Part shown: positions 15,538 to 23,378 of the stretch, in pieces
Layout: every line of letters begins with the position of its first letter
How positions within the stretch are numbered: position 1 is the stretch's first letter
Source: Saccharicrinis aurantiacus
GTDB taxonomy: Bacteria > Bacteroidota > Bacteroidia > Bacteroidales > Marinilabiliaceae
NCBI RefSeq assembly: GCF_001660705.2
Contig: NZ_LYBV02000052.1
Span: forward strand, 1 to 42,022
DNA length: 42,022 nucleotides
Direction: 5' to 3'
Notes under the pieces: model-generated
Database searches by the model: none
The model's input: only the letters and a program-made list of their open reading frames with translations
Told to the model about the DNA's origin: nothing
Translations under genes and position numbers: made by a program

Positions 15538-16224
15538 ATGAACAATTATAGGAAAATTGGAGCAATCGGCTTTATCATAGCTGGACTTTTAAACGTTTTC
15601 AGAATTTTTCCAATTCTGTTTACACCAGGTGTTACTCCCGAACAAATTCCACCACACACTTTGGTTGATACGGTAATAATTTCGCAAACTTCAGCGTATT
15701 TGATTTCGCATATTATGGCTCTATTTGCCACGCCATTAATTCTAATTGGTTTTTATTCTTTGTTTAAAGACATTAAACCCAGTGAAAATAGTAAAGCAGT
15801 ACAAGTAGGACTATTGGGTTTGATAGGCTTGTTCATTGGACAACTATTTTATTCTATCGGTTTGTTGATTGATGGATTTACCTTACCCACACTCACAAGC
15901 GAATATATTGCATCTGGTGCAAATGAAACAAGCCCAATAGCAACCGTAATTAATGGCATTCACCATTTGGCTATGGGATTTGCTGGTCCTGGATTCTTTA
16001 CACTAGTAATATCTACAGGTATTTTAGGGTATGCGTTGTTTAAGTCAGGTTTCAACAAACCCTTTGCAATCGGGGCTATTGTAATTGGTATATTAGGTAT
16101 AGTTGGCTATAGTATTGGCATTTTGGATATTTTAATTGGGGGAAGCTTTGAACTTACCTATGGACTATTAACCATGATGTACATATTCTTTTTAAGTATT
16201 GGAATATATCAATTTAGAAGCTAA
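15538..16224 (+). CDS. Multi-pass membrane protein (DUF4386-like)
   Basis: This 228-residue protein has about six or seven hydrophobic segments: GAIGFIIAGLLNVFRIFPILF, YLISHIMALFATPLILIGFY, VGLLGLIGLFIGQLFYSIGLLI, MGFAGPGFFTLVISTGILGYALF, FAIGAIVIGILGIVGYSIGILDILI and a final one. The pattern fits the DUF4386-type proteins common next to Bacteroidota stress regulators. The function is unknown. It starts 69 bases after the dehydrogenase and has no AraC half-site pair of its own. Confidence 0.75.
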   Translation: MNNYRKIGAIGFIIAGLLNVFRIFPILFTPGVTPEQIPPHTLVDTVIISQTSAYLISHIMALFATPLILIGFYSLFKDIKPSENSKAVQVGLLGLIGLFIGQLFYSIGLLIDGFTLPTLTSEYIASGANETSPIATVINGIHHLAMGFAGPGFFTLVISTGILGYALFKSGFNKPFAIGAIVIGILGIVGYSIGILDILIGGSFELTYGLLTMMYIFFLSIGIYQFRS

Positions 16225-16253
16225 AAGTGTTATTAGTTTATTTGGACAAAAAA

Positions 16254-16316
16254 TCCATTTCCTTGAACTTATACTCCACATTGCTTATCATGCTTAGGCC
16301 TATTTTTGTACTAGTA
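16254..16316 (+). promoter_or_regulatory. AraC-type operator-promoter C (module 2, autoregulatory)
   Basis: TCCA at 16254 and TCCA at 16275 are 21 bp apart, and TTTG at 16305 is 30 bp on, within TATTTTTG (16301-16308). It heads the operon 16337-18893, which ends with the module 2 AraC gene. Confidence 0.8.
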
Positions 16317-16336
16317 AAAATTTAAAAGACAAAAAA

Positions 16337-16747
16337 ATGAAGAAGTCAGTAAAAATACTATCAGGAGTTTTAGGGTTTATAATGCTAGTGCCAGGCTTAG
16401 CTAAATTTAGAGAACCGTTTAAAACGTTTATTTATCAGCATCTTGAAATAATTGGATTCCCGTTTCCTGAAATTATGCAACATGCTGTTAAGTTTGGTGA
16501 AATTGGAATTGGTTTGACACTTCTTTTTTTAGCCTTTAAAAGCGAAAATCTTAATGAAGTATTAAGGAGAAGGGTTTTTATTTTAGCAAACCTTGCTGTT
16601 ATTGTCACCATGATAGTTGGTATTTACACTCACCTTCACCCAGATGTGCCTGCCGAAATTTTACCTTTGGAATATAAGCCTCCTGTGATGGGCTTTTCGT
16701 ACATTGCTTTAGCATTAACAAACTTGAATTTAAACAGAAAGAAATGA
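16337..16747 (+). CDS. DoxX-family membrane protein
   Basis: This 136-residue, four-segment membrane protein has the DoxX pattern: an N-terminal VPGLAKFREPFKTFI segment after the first helix, FGEIGIGLTLLFLAF in the middle, and two C-terminal helices (LANLAVIVTMIVGIYTHL and VMGFSYIALALTNL). DoxX proteins are linked with thiol or sulfur redox at the membrane. The stop overlaps the start of the HAD gene by 4 bases. It is the first gene of the promoter C operon. Confidence 0.85.
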   Translation: MKKSVKILSGVLGFIMLVPGLAKFREPFKTFIYQHLEIIGFPFPEIMQHAVKFGEIGIGLTLLFLAFKSENLNEVLRRRVFILANLAVIVTMIVGIYTHLHPDVPAEILPLEYKPPVMGFSYIALALTNLNLNRKK

Positions 16748-17400
16748 AGGCTGTATTCTTTGATATGAACGAAACCTTATTGAATTTAAGTGTATTAAAA
16801 AAACAATTCGATAAGCATTTTGAGGATAAGTATGTGTTAAAGTACTGGTTCACTAAGTTATTACACAACTCAACTGTAATGGGAATAGTTGGTGAATATA
16901 AAAACTTTGGTGAATTAGCGGAGGCTGCATTAGAAAACTTGTTTTATGAAAATTCTAAAGCTCTATCTCAAGAAACAAAATCAGAAATATTAGGTGCATT
17001 TAAGAAGTTACCTGCTTATGATGATGTTCGTCCGGCCTTAGAACTATTAAAAGAAAATGATGTAAGAGCTATTGCGGTTTCTAACTCATCATTAGCTATG
17101 ATAGAAGAACAGCTTTCAAATGCGGGTATTATAGAATTATTTGATGCTTGGTATTCTGTAGATGCAGTTTCTCGTTACAAACCTTTCAATGACATATATC
17201 AATATGCAGCTCAACAAGCATCCCTACATGTTAGAGATATTGCAATGGTTGCAACGCATGATTGGGATTTATTTGGAGCTAAAAAAGCCGGATTAACTAC
17301 AGCATATATCTCACGAAAAAAAGAATTATTTCACCCTTTGTATTCAAAGGCTGATTATTACGATTCAAACTTATCTGAACTATTATTACAAATTATTTAA
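16744..17400 (+). CDS. Haloacid-dehalogenase-family hydrolase (type II)
   Basis: This 218-residue HAD enzyme has the nucleophile Asp7 in FFDMNETLLNL. VSNSS follows in motif II, a Lys in SRYKPF (motif III), and HDWDLFGAKKAGL is the acidic motif IV. The size and the cap region match L-2-haloacid dehalogenases, which break C-halogen bonds in small acids. Phosphatase activity is the alternative. It is translationally coupled to DoxX and followed after 10 bases by a DsrE-like gene. Confidence 0.88.
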   Translation: MKAVFFDMNETLLNLSVLKKQFDKHFEDKYVLKYWFTKLLHNSTVMGIVGEYKNFGELAEAALENLFYENSKALSQETKSEILGAFKKLPAYDDVRPALELLKENDVRAIAVSNSSLAMIEEQLSNAGIIELFDAWYSVDAVSRYKPFNDIYQYAAQQASLHVRDIAMVATHDWDLFGAKKAGLTTAYISRKKELFHPLYSKADYYDSNLSELLLQII

Positions 17401-17410
17401 ACAAACAACA

Positions 17411-17746
17411 ATGGATAAATTAAATATACTTTGGACAACTACCAATAGAGATACCATTAGCAAAATGATTGTAATGTATGCTTCCAATGCAATACCAAAT
17501 GGATGGTGGAAGGAAGTTAATGTAATTATTTGGGGCGCATCGGCTCAACTAGTAGGAGAAAATTCAGAAGTACAAAAAGAAGTGCTCCAGATGATGGAAG
17601 CCGGCGTTCATGTAGAGGCATGCCAAGCATGTGCAGAACAATTTGGAGTAGCGGATAAAATTAAGGATTTAGGAGTAGATGTTCTGTATATGGGTGAACC
17701 ACTTACACAATACCTAAAAAACAATGAAAAAGTGCTTACCCTGTAA
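17411..17746 (+). CDS. DsrE-family protein
   Basis: This 111-residue protein has an alpha/beta layout with MIVMYASNAIPNGWWKEVNVIIWGASAQLV near the N-terminus and a Cys pair in VEACQACAEQFGV (about residues 74-77). This is the DsrE/DsrF-like fold, which handles sulfur or thiol intermediates. The neighbours (DoxX upstream, a Cys-rich metal-binding protein downstream) support a role in thiol or sulfane handling under stress. Confidence 0.8.
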   Translation: MDKLNILWTTTNRDTISKMIVMYASNAIPNGWWKEVNVIIWGASAQLVGENSEVQKEVLQMMEAGVHVEACQACAEQFGVADKIKDLGVDVLYMGEPLTQYLKNNEKVLTL

Positions 17747-17758
17747 AATTGAAGTTTC

Positions 17759-18034
17759 ATGCTTGTAGATACAAAAACTGAGAATTATAAGTTCACTCAG
17801 CACAAACAGTGCGAGTTTTTTCCATGTCATAAAGTGAAGAATGTAGAAGAATTTAACTGCCTTTTTTGCTATTGTCCCCTATATATGCTTAAAGATGAAT
17901 GTGGAGGTAATTTTAAATACACTAACGGCGTAAAGGATTGTAGCGAATGTACGATTACACATTCTAAACAACATGGCTACGATCATGTTATGAGTAAGAT
18001 GGGTTTGGTTTCTAAAATTGGTAGTGAACGGTAA
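17759..18034 (+). CDS. Small cysteine-rich metal-binding protein
   Basis: This 91-residue protein has nine Cys, including CEFFPCHK, CLFCYCPLYMLKDECGG and CSECTITH. It matches the cysteine-rich small domain found in Bacteroidota and archaeal proteins and probably binds zinc or an iron-sulfur centre. It starts 12 bases after the DsrE gene in the same operon. Its stop lies 13 bases upstream of the preferred AraC start. Confidence 0.82.
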   Translation: MLVDTKTENYKFTQHKQCEFFPCHKVKNVEEFNCLFCYCPLYMLKDECGGNFKYTNGVKDCSECTITHSKQHGYDHVMSKMGLVSKIGSER

Positions 18035-18047
18035 AATTCTTAATTGT

Positions 18048-18893
18048 ATGATTGTAAATCGACAAAACTTTGAATACAAAGGAAGAGTCCTTATTTCTAA
18101 AGCAAAGGTAACGGCTCCATTTCGAAAAGAAGGTATTTTTAATAATGAAGGATGCTTTCTTTATTTCAGAGAAGCAGGCTTCAAAATGCAATCCTATAAT
18201 GTAAAAAATATACCGATTAAATCTAACGAGGCTGTTCTCTTACAATGTGGTACGTATTACTTTGATTTAGTTTCAAGTATGGAGAGTGAAATGGTAGATG
18301 TATTTGCTATTCATCTCATACCGGAACACCTTAAAACTATTTATGGCGATGACTTACCTTTGATTATTGAAAAGAGCCAAAAAGCAAAAAAAGAGCAGAT
18401 AATAGGCTCAAGCAGTATAATAGCAAGATTTATCGATTCCTTGGAGTTTTATTTCGAAAATCCTGAAGTTGTAACCGATGATATTTTAGAATTAAAGGTT
18501 AAAGAGTTGATATTGTTACTAATAAAGACGGAAAACATAAACTCCATAGCCGACCTAATATCCGATTTATATGCTCCACAAACAACGCAATTGCGTATAG
18601 TGGTTGATACCCACCTCTATTCAAATTTATCAGTTGATGAGTTGGCAAAGTTGAGTAATCTAAGTTTATCATCCTTTAAGCGGGAGTTTAAAAAAGCCTA
18701 TAATGATTCACCGCAACATTATATAAATAGCAAAAGACTAGAAAAAGCACAACATTTATTAAAAACTACAGCTTTGTCCATTAGCGATATAGCTTATGAT
18801 ACAGGATTTAACGACCCTCAATACTTTACAAGGTTATTTACCAAAAACATAGGAGCTTCACCAAGTGAATTCCGTAATTCAAAACAAATTTGA
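18048..18893 (+). CDS. AraC-family transcriptional regulator (module 2)
   Basis: This 281-residue protein has a cupin-like N-terminal half (EGCFLYFREAGFKMQ, QCGTYYFDLV) and a C-terminal AraC double helix-turn-helix: SVDELAKLSNLSLSSFKREFKK and LSISDIAYDTGFNDPQYFTRLFTK, ending in GASPSEFR. I chose the ATG at 18048 because the GTG at 18018 falls within the previous gene. It is the likely activator of promoters A-E, whose TCCA half-sites differ from those of module 1. It is in the promoter C operon and thus likely controls itself. Confidence 0.92.
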   Translation: MIVNRQNFEYKGRVLISKAKVTAPFRKEGIFNNEGCFLYFREAGFKMQSYNVKNIPIKSNEAVLLQCGTYYFDLVSSMESEMVDVFAIHLIPEHLKTIYGDDLPLIIEKSQKAKKEQIIGSSSIIARFIDSLEFYFENPEVVTDDILELKVKELILLLIKTENINSIADLISDLYAPQTTQLRIVVDTHLYSNLSVDELAKLSNLSLSSFKREFKKAYNDSPQHYINSKRLEKAQHLLKTTALSISDIAYDTGFNDPQYFTRLFTKNIGASPSEFRNSKQI

Positions 18894-18901
18894 GCTAAAA
18901 A

Positions 18902-18965
18902 TCCAAACTACTGAACCTATTTTCCACATCTAATACACTATGCTGCTGTACTTTTGTATTGTAAT
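18902..18965 (+). promoter_or_regulatory. AraC-type operator-promoter D (module 2)
   Basis: TCCA at 18902 and TCCA at 18923 are 21 bp apart, and TTTG at 18953 is 30 bp on. The -7 box is TACTTTTG (18949-18956), followed by TATTGTAATT. It drives 18998-19483. Confidence 0.82.
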
Positions 18966-18997
18966 TAGTTAATGATAACAATTTAAAAAGTATAGCA

Positions 18998-19483
18998 ATG
19001 GGAAAAGTAGGAAACACCTTATTGAAAGGTATTACACAAGAAGAAATTAATAAAGAGTTAGTCGCATTATATGCACAAGAAACAATTAATGCATATGCCT
19101 CAAAAGTGGCTTTAATAAAGGTAAGTGGCAAAGCAGAGTTATTAATTAAAAGCCGAATAGAATTTTTAAAATCAAGTTTTGGTGGGTTTGCCGATAAAAT
19201 TGAGAGCCGAATAATTGCTATGGGTGGACAAATCCCTGATAAACTTTCTGACTATGAAAACCTTAGTGCTACTGAACTAAGTTTTTTTCCAGAACCCAAT
19301 AATATATCGGAATTTTTTGCAGCCGTTTTGGAGCGTTTTAGAGTGTTAATTCCAATATATGCTTCAGTAATGGAGTCTGTAAAAGACAAAGATCCTTTCA
19401 CCTATTTTATGTTACTTCCGATTCTTGAGTTTTATGTAGACCATGAGGAGGAACTAGAAAATGGGGAAGGCATTATCCAATAA
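18998..19483 (+). CDS. Ferritin-like four-helix protein, iron ligands apparently lost
   Basis: This 161-residue, mostly helical protein has NKELVALYAQETINAYASKVAL at the start and FADKIESRIIAMGGQIPDKLSDY in the middle. The arrangement matches Dps/bacterioferritin-type domains (ELxYAxExxAY, then HAExIAxRIxxLGGxP). However, the conserved E..H pair before the second block reads GGFADK, and the metal site seems incomplete. So it may not store iron. It has its own AraC promoter D and a clear terminator. Confidence 0.65.
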   Translation: MGKVGNTLLKGITQEEINKELVALYAQETINAYASKVALIKVSGKAELLIKSRIEFLKSSFGGFADKIESRIIAMGGQIPDKLSDYENLSATELSFFPEPNNISEFFAAVLERFRVLIPIYASVMESVKDKDPFTYFMLLPILEFYVDHEEELENGEGIIQ

Positions 19484-19503
19484 CCTCTTCAATAGAATAA
19501 ACT

Positions 19504-19540
19504 AAGGTCTTGGTATAATTTATCAAGACCTTTTTTATTT
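19504..19540 (+). terminator. Intrinsic terminator after the ferritin-like gene
   Basis: AAGGTCTTG (19504-19512) pairs perfectly with CAAGACCTT (19524-19532), followed by a T-rich tract. Confidence 0.9.
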
Positions 19541-19557
19541 TAAAATTGAACTAAATC

Positions 19558-19620
19558 TCCACATAAGAGAGCCGTGAGTCCACATGCAACCCGTCTGCAT
19601 TCTGTACATTTGTAATGTAA
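19558..19620 (+). promoter_or_regulatory. AraC-type operator-promoter E (module 2)
   Basis: TCCA at 19558 and TCCA at 19579 are 21 bp apart, and TTTG at 19609 is 30 bp on, within TACATTTG (19605-19612). It decides the cupin start, because an upstream in-frame ATG at 19584 lies inside the promoter. Confidence 0.82.
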
Positions 19621-19649
19621 TTATTAGTAAATATTTAAATAATAAAGCG

Positions 19650-20006
19650 ATGCATATTAAAACAGAAAGTCAGAAGAATTGGGAAAAGAGTTTTTATGGT
19701 GGAGAAGGTCTTGTTAAAGGACGCGCCGCAATAGGTTTCGGTCTTCCTCGTCCTGATGGAAGTCCAATTAATACTACAGTTAACTTAACAGTACCTGTTG
19801 GAGCATCAGTAGGTGAGCATATACATCCTAATCAAGATGAGATTTACTTTGTAATAGCTGGTGGTGGTAAGCACAATACTGAAGGTAAAGAATATCCTAT
19901 TTCGCAAGGCGATGTAATTGTTACACCCAAAGGAGTTAAACACTCATTCAAGAATACAGGTAGCGAACCAATGATATTGCAAGCAACCTTAATTGATAAT
20001 AAGTGA
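19650..20006 (+). CDS. Small cupin-domain protein
   Basis: This 118-residue single cupin barrel has the metal motif GEHIHPNQDEIYFVIAGGG (His, His and Glu ligands) and the second motif GVKHSFKNTG with a His. The start at 19650 is chosen because the frame above it lies inside promoter E. Monocupins of this kind bind a metal ion and act as isomerases, dioxygenases or sensors. It stands alone between promoter E and a strong terminator. The substrate is unknown. Confidence 0.88.
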   Translation: MHIKTESQKNWEKSFYGGEGLVKGRAAIGFGLPRPDGSPINTTVNLTVPVGASVGEHIHPNQDEIYFVIAGGGKHNTEGKEYPISQGDVIVTPKGVKHSFKNTGSEPMILQATLIDNK

Positions 20007-20018
20007 ATAAGATAGCTT

Positions 20019-20054
20019 AGAACAACATGATACGCTTGTGTTGTTCTATTTTTT
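20019..20054 (+). terminator. Intrinsic terminator after the cupin gene
   Basis: AGAACAACA (20019-20027) pairs with TGTTGTTCT (20039-20047), followed by ATTTTTTC. Confidence 0.9.
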
Positions 20055-20081
20055 CAATTTCAAGAATAAAACCTGATATAA

Positions 20082-20540
20082 ATGAAATCTCTATCACGAA
20101 TAAAATCAAACCTTATAAAGTTTGCTCCTTTGCCTTTTATAATGGCAATTATAACCGGGATATTTACCTTGCTAAAAATGTCTTCTGGAGAAAGTTTTAT
20201 TAGTAAGTGGTTGCTATATTACGGATTAGCTCTACTAATTGTTATTCCTATAGCAATAATTATAATTGACAACATTAATCATCTTATTGATAAGACCTTA
20301 AGGAATAAGCATGTGATTACTCAAGGATTAGCATTTGGAATTCCTTTTGCTGCAATCATTGGCACATTGATGACAGGTATTGCCGTGTATTCATTCAACG
20401 AACTTAACTCAATTGTGCAATTTACTGATGCATGGGGAGCTGAACTTCAAAAGAGCCTTCCAATTTTTCTAACTGTAGGGCTTATTATAGGAGGGGTTAT
20501 TAAGCCTCTATTATCCATCAAAAGAAGTAAACAAAACTAA
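20082..20540 (+). CDS. Four-segment membrane protein (DUF2798-like)
   Basis: This 152-residue protein has four hydrophobic segments (about residues 15-32, 44-62, 83-103, 127-146). The two halves look alike in layout (LPFIMAIITGIFTLL and AFGIPFAAIIGTLMTGI), as expected of two DUF2798-type hairpins. It has no AraC half-site pair. The gene converges on the lysozyme gene and overlaps it by 4 bases tail to tail, which places the module-phage boundary here. Function unknown. Confidence 0.7.
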   Translation: MKSLSRIKSNLIKFAPLPFIMAIITGIFTLLKMSSGESFISKWLLYYGLALLIVIPIAIIIIDNINHLIDKTLRNKHVITQGLAFGIPFAAIIGTLMTGIAVYSFNELNSIVQFTDAWGAELQKSLPIFLTVGLIIGGVIKPLLSIKRSKQN

Positions 20541-21109
20541 GTTCGCATATATTTATTCGAACTAATCCGCTTCAACCAACCTTCAAGGAATAAATAATTT
20601 TTGCCTTTCTTGGCAATCTTGTGGTAATAGCGGATTCGTGCTTTCTTGATTTCCCAAAACAGTTCCTTTGGTTGGCAATTTGCAATTGCAGCAAGTGTCA
20701 TTTTTCCAATAATACCATCCATTTTTAAATCAGCTTCAAAGAATTGGTTTAACACACGTTGAACGCCTCTGGCTCCCCATACTCCACTATTAACGCACCA
20801 ATCAAAAATGATTTCTTGTAGTGAACCATCGGAGATTTCATCAATTTTAAACCTTTTGTAAAAGGTCTGCTCATAAAAATCCTTTACAAGCTGAGTCAAT
20901 TGAGGAACATCAATTTTAAAGTTCCAAGCTATTTTTCCATAGGTTTCCTTGTAGGCATCAATGTATTGCCAACCTTCCCAATTGGGATGCAAATTCCGGG
21001 CAACACCCATATAGGTTTCTCCACCTCGGTCGCCCTCGACATTGGCATAATATCCTTCGTGCTTGATAACTCCATCAAAGAGTTCGTCAAATGTTTTAGT
21101 ATGTTTCAT
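20537..21109 (-). CDS. Phage lysozyme (GH108 with peptidoglycan-binding domain)
   Basis: This 190-residue endolysin has the catalytic Glu18 in KHEGYY and DRGGETYMGV at residues 27-36, the GH108 signature. The C-terminal half (from about residue 105, WCVNSGVWGARGVQRVLNQFF) is a type 3 peptidoglycan-binding domain. There is no signal peptide, so it needs the holin encoded just upstream. It is the last gene of the virus-like block. Two broken copies at 2355-2652 and 11537-11776 lie at the edges of the host-type modules. Confidence 0.93.
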   Translation of the reverse strand: MKHTKTFDELFDGVIKHEGYYANVEGDRGGETYMGVARNLHPNWEGWQYIDAYKETYGKIAWNFKIDVPQLTQLVKDFYEQTFYKRFKIDEISDGSLQEIIFDWCVNSGVWGARGVQRVLNQFFEADLKMDGIIGKMTLAAIANCQPKELFWEIKKARIRYYHKIAKKGKNYLFLEGWLKRISSNKYMRT

Positions 21110-21119
21110 GATTTTGGTT

Positions 21120-21530
21120 TTATGATCGTTTAGATTTCAGTTTTACATCATTTACCCCACTTATTGAACCTCCGAAAAGGAAGTCGATTATCGTGCTTAG
21201 TTTAGTGGATATTCCTCCGTTGATACTGCTGATAAAGGCAATTTGCCAATCTTGTAATTCAATGGTTTGAAACACGAAATAGTTAAGCATCACGAATGTT
21301 AAAGCACACCATGCAACTAGGAAAAAGATTGCAAAGGTCTTTTGTAACCAGTTGTCTTTGGCATACATGTTTCGTGCTGATTCTCGGTCTGAAACAGCCA
21401 TTTTGAAGAGCTCCATTTTACCCTGGAGCTTTTCCTCCTTGGTGGTAAAAATTTCATCTATCAGCTTTGTTCCTTCTTTAAGTGTACTTGCAACTCCTGC
21501 GTTGCTTAGCTTTGAAAATAGTTTTCTCAT
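21120..21530 (-). CDS. Holin-like membrane protein
   Basis: This 136-residue protein has a charged N-terminal helix (GTKLIDEIFTTKEEKLQGKMELFKMAVSDRESARNMYAKDNW), one strong membrane segment (TFAIFFLVAWCALTFVMLNYFVF) and a weaker second one near residues 100-125 (ISSINGGISTKLSTIIDFLFGG). It lies 10 bases before the lysozyme gene and overlaps the previous gene by 4 bases. The position and two-segment layout fit a holin, which opens the inner membrane for the lysozyme. Confidence 0.75.
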   Translation of the reverse strand: MRKLFSKLSNAGVASTLKEGTKLIDEIFTTKEEKLQGKMELFKMAVSDRESARNMYAKDNWLQKTFAIFFLVAWCALTFVMLNYFVFQTIELQDWQIAFISSINGGISTKLSTIIDFLFGGSISGVNDVKLKSKRS

Positions 21531-21859
21531 CGTTCTACAAATTTTAGTATGGTATCTAGCTTTTCGTTAAGCTGTTTAATGGTTTGATGGAATAGCTCCT
21601 TACTCACGTATATTTCCTTGGAGCTATCCCTTAAATCGGATATGCGTTTGTGCAATACGGCGAACTTTCCTTCGCATAAATTCAGTTCCTTTGCCAAGTG
21701 TTTTATGTCCTTTTCAAGCAGGTCTGTTTTGGCTTCCACCGTTTCTTTGGTCGCATTTTTTGCCAGTGCATTTCGGATGATGTAAGACAAAACACCCACT
21801 ATTAATGAGCTAAAGGCAGCAATGACTACCCAATAGAATTTAATGGTCATTTCTTCCAT
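21527..21859 (-). CDS. Membrane-anchored coiled-coil protein of the lysis cassette
   Basis: This 110-residue protein has one N-terminal membrane segment (residues 7-28). A long charged helix follows, predicted as coiled coil from its heptad-like Leu/Ile spacing (EKDIKHLAKELNLCEGKFAVLHKRISDL). The layout recalls an inner-membrane spanin (Rz) or a lysis accessory protein. It overlaps the holin gene by 4 bases and starts 2 bases after the ATPase gene ends, so it belongs to the lysis operon. The assignment as spanin is an inference. Confidence 0.65.
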   Translation of the reverse strand: MEEMTIKFYWVVIAAFSSLIVGVLSYIIRNALAKNATKETVEAKTDLLEKDIKHLAKELNLCEGKFAVLHKRISDLRDSSKEIYVSKELFHQTIKQLNEKLDTILKFVER

Positions 21860-21861
21860 GA

Positions 21862-22413
21862 TTAGAATATTTTAATGGTTTCGTTACTGCCGTGTGGAAA
21901 ACGGTTTTTCTCCATGGTGGCTGATTGATTTTCGATGTGCATAATGGCATCGCAATCATGCTCCCAGTCGCTTCCGCCTTTTGATGTACCATCACGATTG
22001 GCTTTAAATACAAGTACAAATGATGTATTGGGGAATTGTCGCTTCAATGCTTTAAAATCATCAGGTTTAATACCTATGGTTTGGGTACTATCAAAGAATA
22101 CCACATCGTATGCTCTGAATTGCTTCGGATTATAATCTTCCACAAAATCGATGGGCTGCGTGATATTTAAACGTAATAACTTCTCCTGAAGCGAGGCTTT
22201 TACACCTTCTTCGTTGGAGATATAAAGTACTTTTAGCTTACTTTTTACTAAAACATTGGCCAGCAACATGGCTACGGAACTTTTGCCATTGAATCGCTTA
22301 CCATAAATCATCAGGTAAAATGGACTGTAAGGTTGCCCGAGCAGTTTACCAAACTTACCGCCAATGCGTAAAGTAGAAAACTTCATTTGAGCCAATTCAC
22401 TAGCTGATACCAC
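21862..22413 (-). CDS. P-loop ATPase, RadA/RecA-like (candidate genome-packaging or replication ATPase)
   Basis: This protein of about 183 residues has Walker A GKRFNGKS (residues 38-45) and Walker B VVFFD (104-108). The KANRDGTSKGGSDWEHDCDAIMHI region resembles the RadA/Sms and RecA-core segment around the L2 loop, ending with EKNRFPHG. The start is uncertain: GTG at 22413 is used, but the frame is open up to 22554 with a Thr/Ser-rich stretch and no ATG. The first downstream ATG is near 22386. No terminase is seen, so it could serve packaging, but RadA-like replication or recombination roles are equally possible. Confidence 0.7.
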   Translation of the reverse strand: MVSASELAQMKFSTLRIGGKFGKLLGQPYSPFYLMIYGKRFNGKSSVAMLLANVLVKSKLKVLYISNEEGVKASLQEKLLRLNITQPIDFVEDYNPKQFRAYDVVFFDSTQTIGIKPDDFKALKRQFPNTSFVLVFKANRDGTSKGGSDWEHDCDAIMHIENQSATMEKNRFPHGSNETIKIF

Positions 22414-22493
22414 TTGATCTGGCGAAACTGAGATAGACTTATTTACTGCCCTTGTACTTGTACCACTACTTTTGGGCGATGGAGTAGTGGTGT

Positions 22494-23336
22494 TTACTTT
22501 CCCAATCCAGCTATTCCTTTTAGGCCATTGAGTTGAACGCTTGTGACTAGCAATTTATCACTTTCCAGGTAATCGTTTAAATGCTTTTGTACCTTCTTAA
22601 TCTGATCGTACTCCTTTTCAGATTGCTTTACTTTTCCATTCTTCAGGGAATTGGTAATTGTTGTCAACAAACGTTGTGCTTTCTCTTTAGTAATATTGCC
22701 GTACAGGTTGATAAAACGTTTTATGAGTGCAACAGCTGGAGTAACACCATAATCGTCTACTATTCCCTTAAGTTTACTATATATTGAAGATGGAACTTCA
22801 AACTTACAGGTAGCATTCATCTCCTTATAGGTCTTAATCAAATCATTGCTGATACTTTTAATCTCGGAGGCGTACTTACTTGTTTTTCGGATGGTTTTCT
22901 CAGTAGCTGCCTTTTGTATGACCTTGTATAAAAGAGATACTTGCCGTTCGGTAACGCTCTTGTTATGAAAATTCAGGTAACGCCTGATTACCTTTATCTC
23001 CATGGGCATTAAATCCACTTCAATGGCTTTTCGTTGGGCTTGTTTGGGCTGCCGAGTCGTTTTACCTGCTGTTGTCTTTTTCTTTGGTGCTTTAGGTTTT
23101 GTGCTAACCTTTTTTGCAGGCGCTTTCTTTGAGGATGTACTCTTCTTAGGAGCATCTTTTAGATAAGGCTCCACAATCTTAAAGTGATTATCCAACATCT
23201 CTTTGATATCCTTATCCTCATTGTAGAAATCGGCAAATGAATCAAACTCCTTATGGGCTTCCTGAGCTACCTCTGGTAATTTCTTAAAATCAATTCCTTT
23301 AGTGGCTTCTTTGTAGTTCTTTATTGTAAGTTTCAT
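22494..23336 (-). CDS. Lys-rich DNA-binding-like protein with GLKGIAGLGK tail
   Basis: This 280-residue protein has residues 60-105 extremely rich in Lys, Ala and Pro (KKAPAKKVSTKPKAPKKK), like the tail of histone H1. A helical C-terminal half follows. The last residues are LNGLKGIAGLGK, a motif related to those in other proteins of the block. The basic linker suggests DNA condensation or binding. I do not recognise a family. It lies between the ATPase and the zincin-domain polyvalent protein. Confidence 0.65.
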   Translation of the reverse strand: MKLTIKNYKEATKGIDFKKLPEVAQEAHKEFDSFADFYNEDKDIKEMLDNHFKIVEPYLKDAPKKSTSSKKAPAKKVSTKPKAPKKKTTAGKTTRQPKQAQRKAIEVDLMPMEIKVIRRYLNFHNKSVTERQVSLLYKVIQKAATEKTIRKTSKYASEIKSISNDLIKTYKEMNATCKFEVPSSIYSKLKGIVDDYGVTPAVALIKRFINLYGNITKEKAQRLLTTITNSLKNGKVKQSEKEYDQIKKVQKHLNDYLESDKLLVTSVQLNGLKGIAGLGK

Positions 23337-23378
23337 ATCTATCTGTATTACGTTTTAGTAGACTATTAATTATTCGCT

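Noticed and set aside
16282-16297. A fifth TetR operator near promoter C
   Set aside because: Only the right half GCTTAG is present. The left half does not match CTAAGC.
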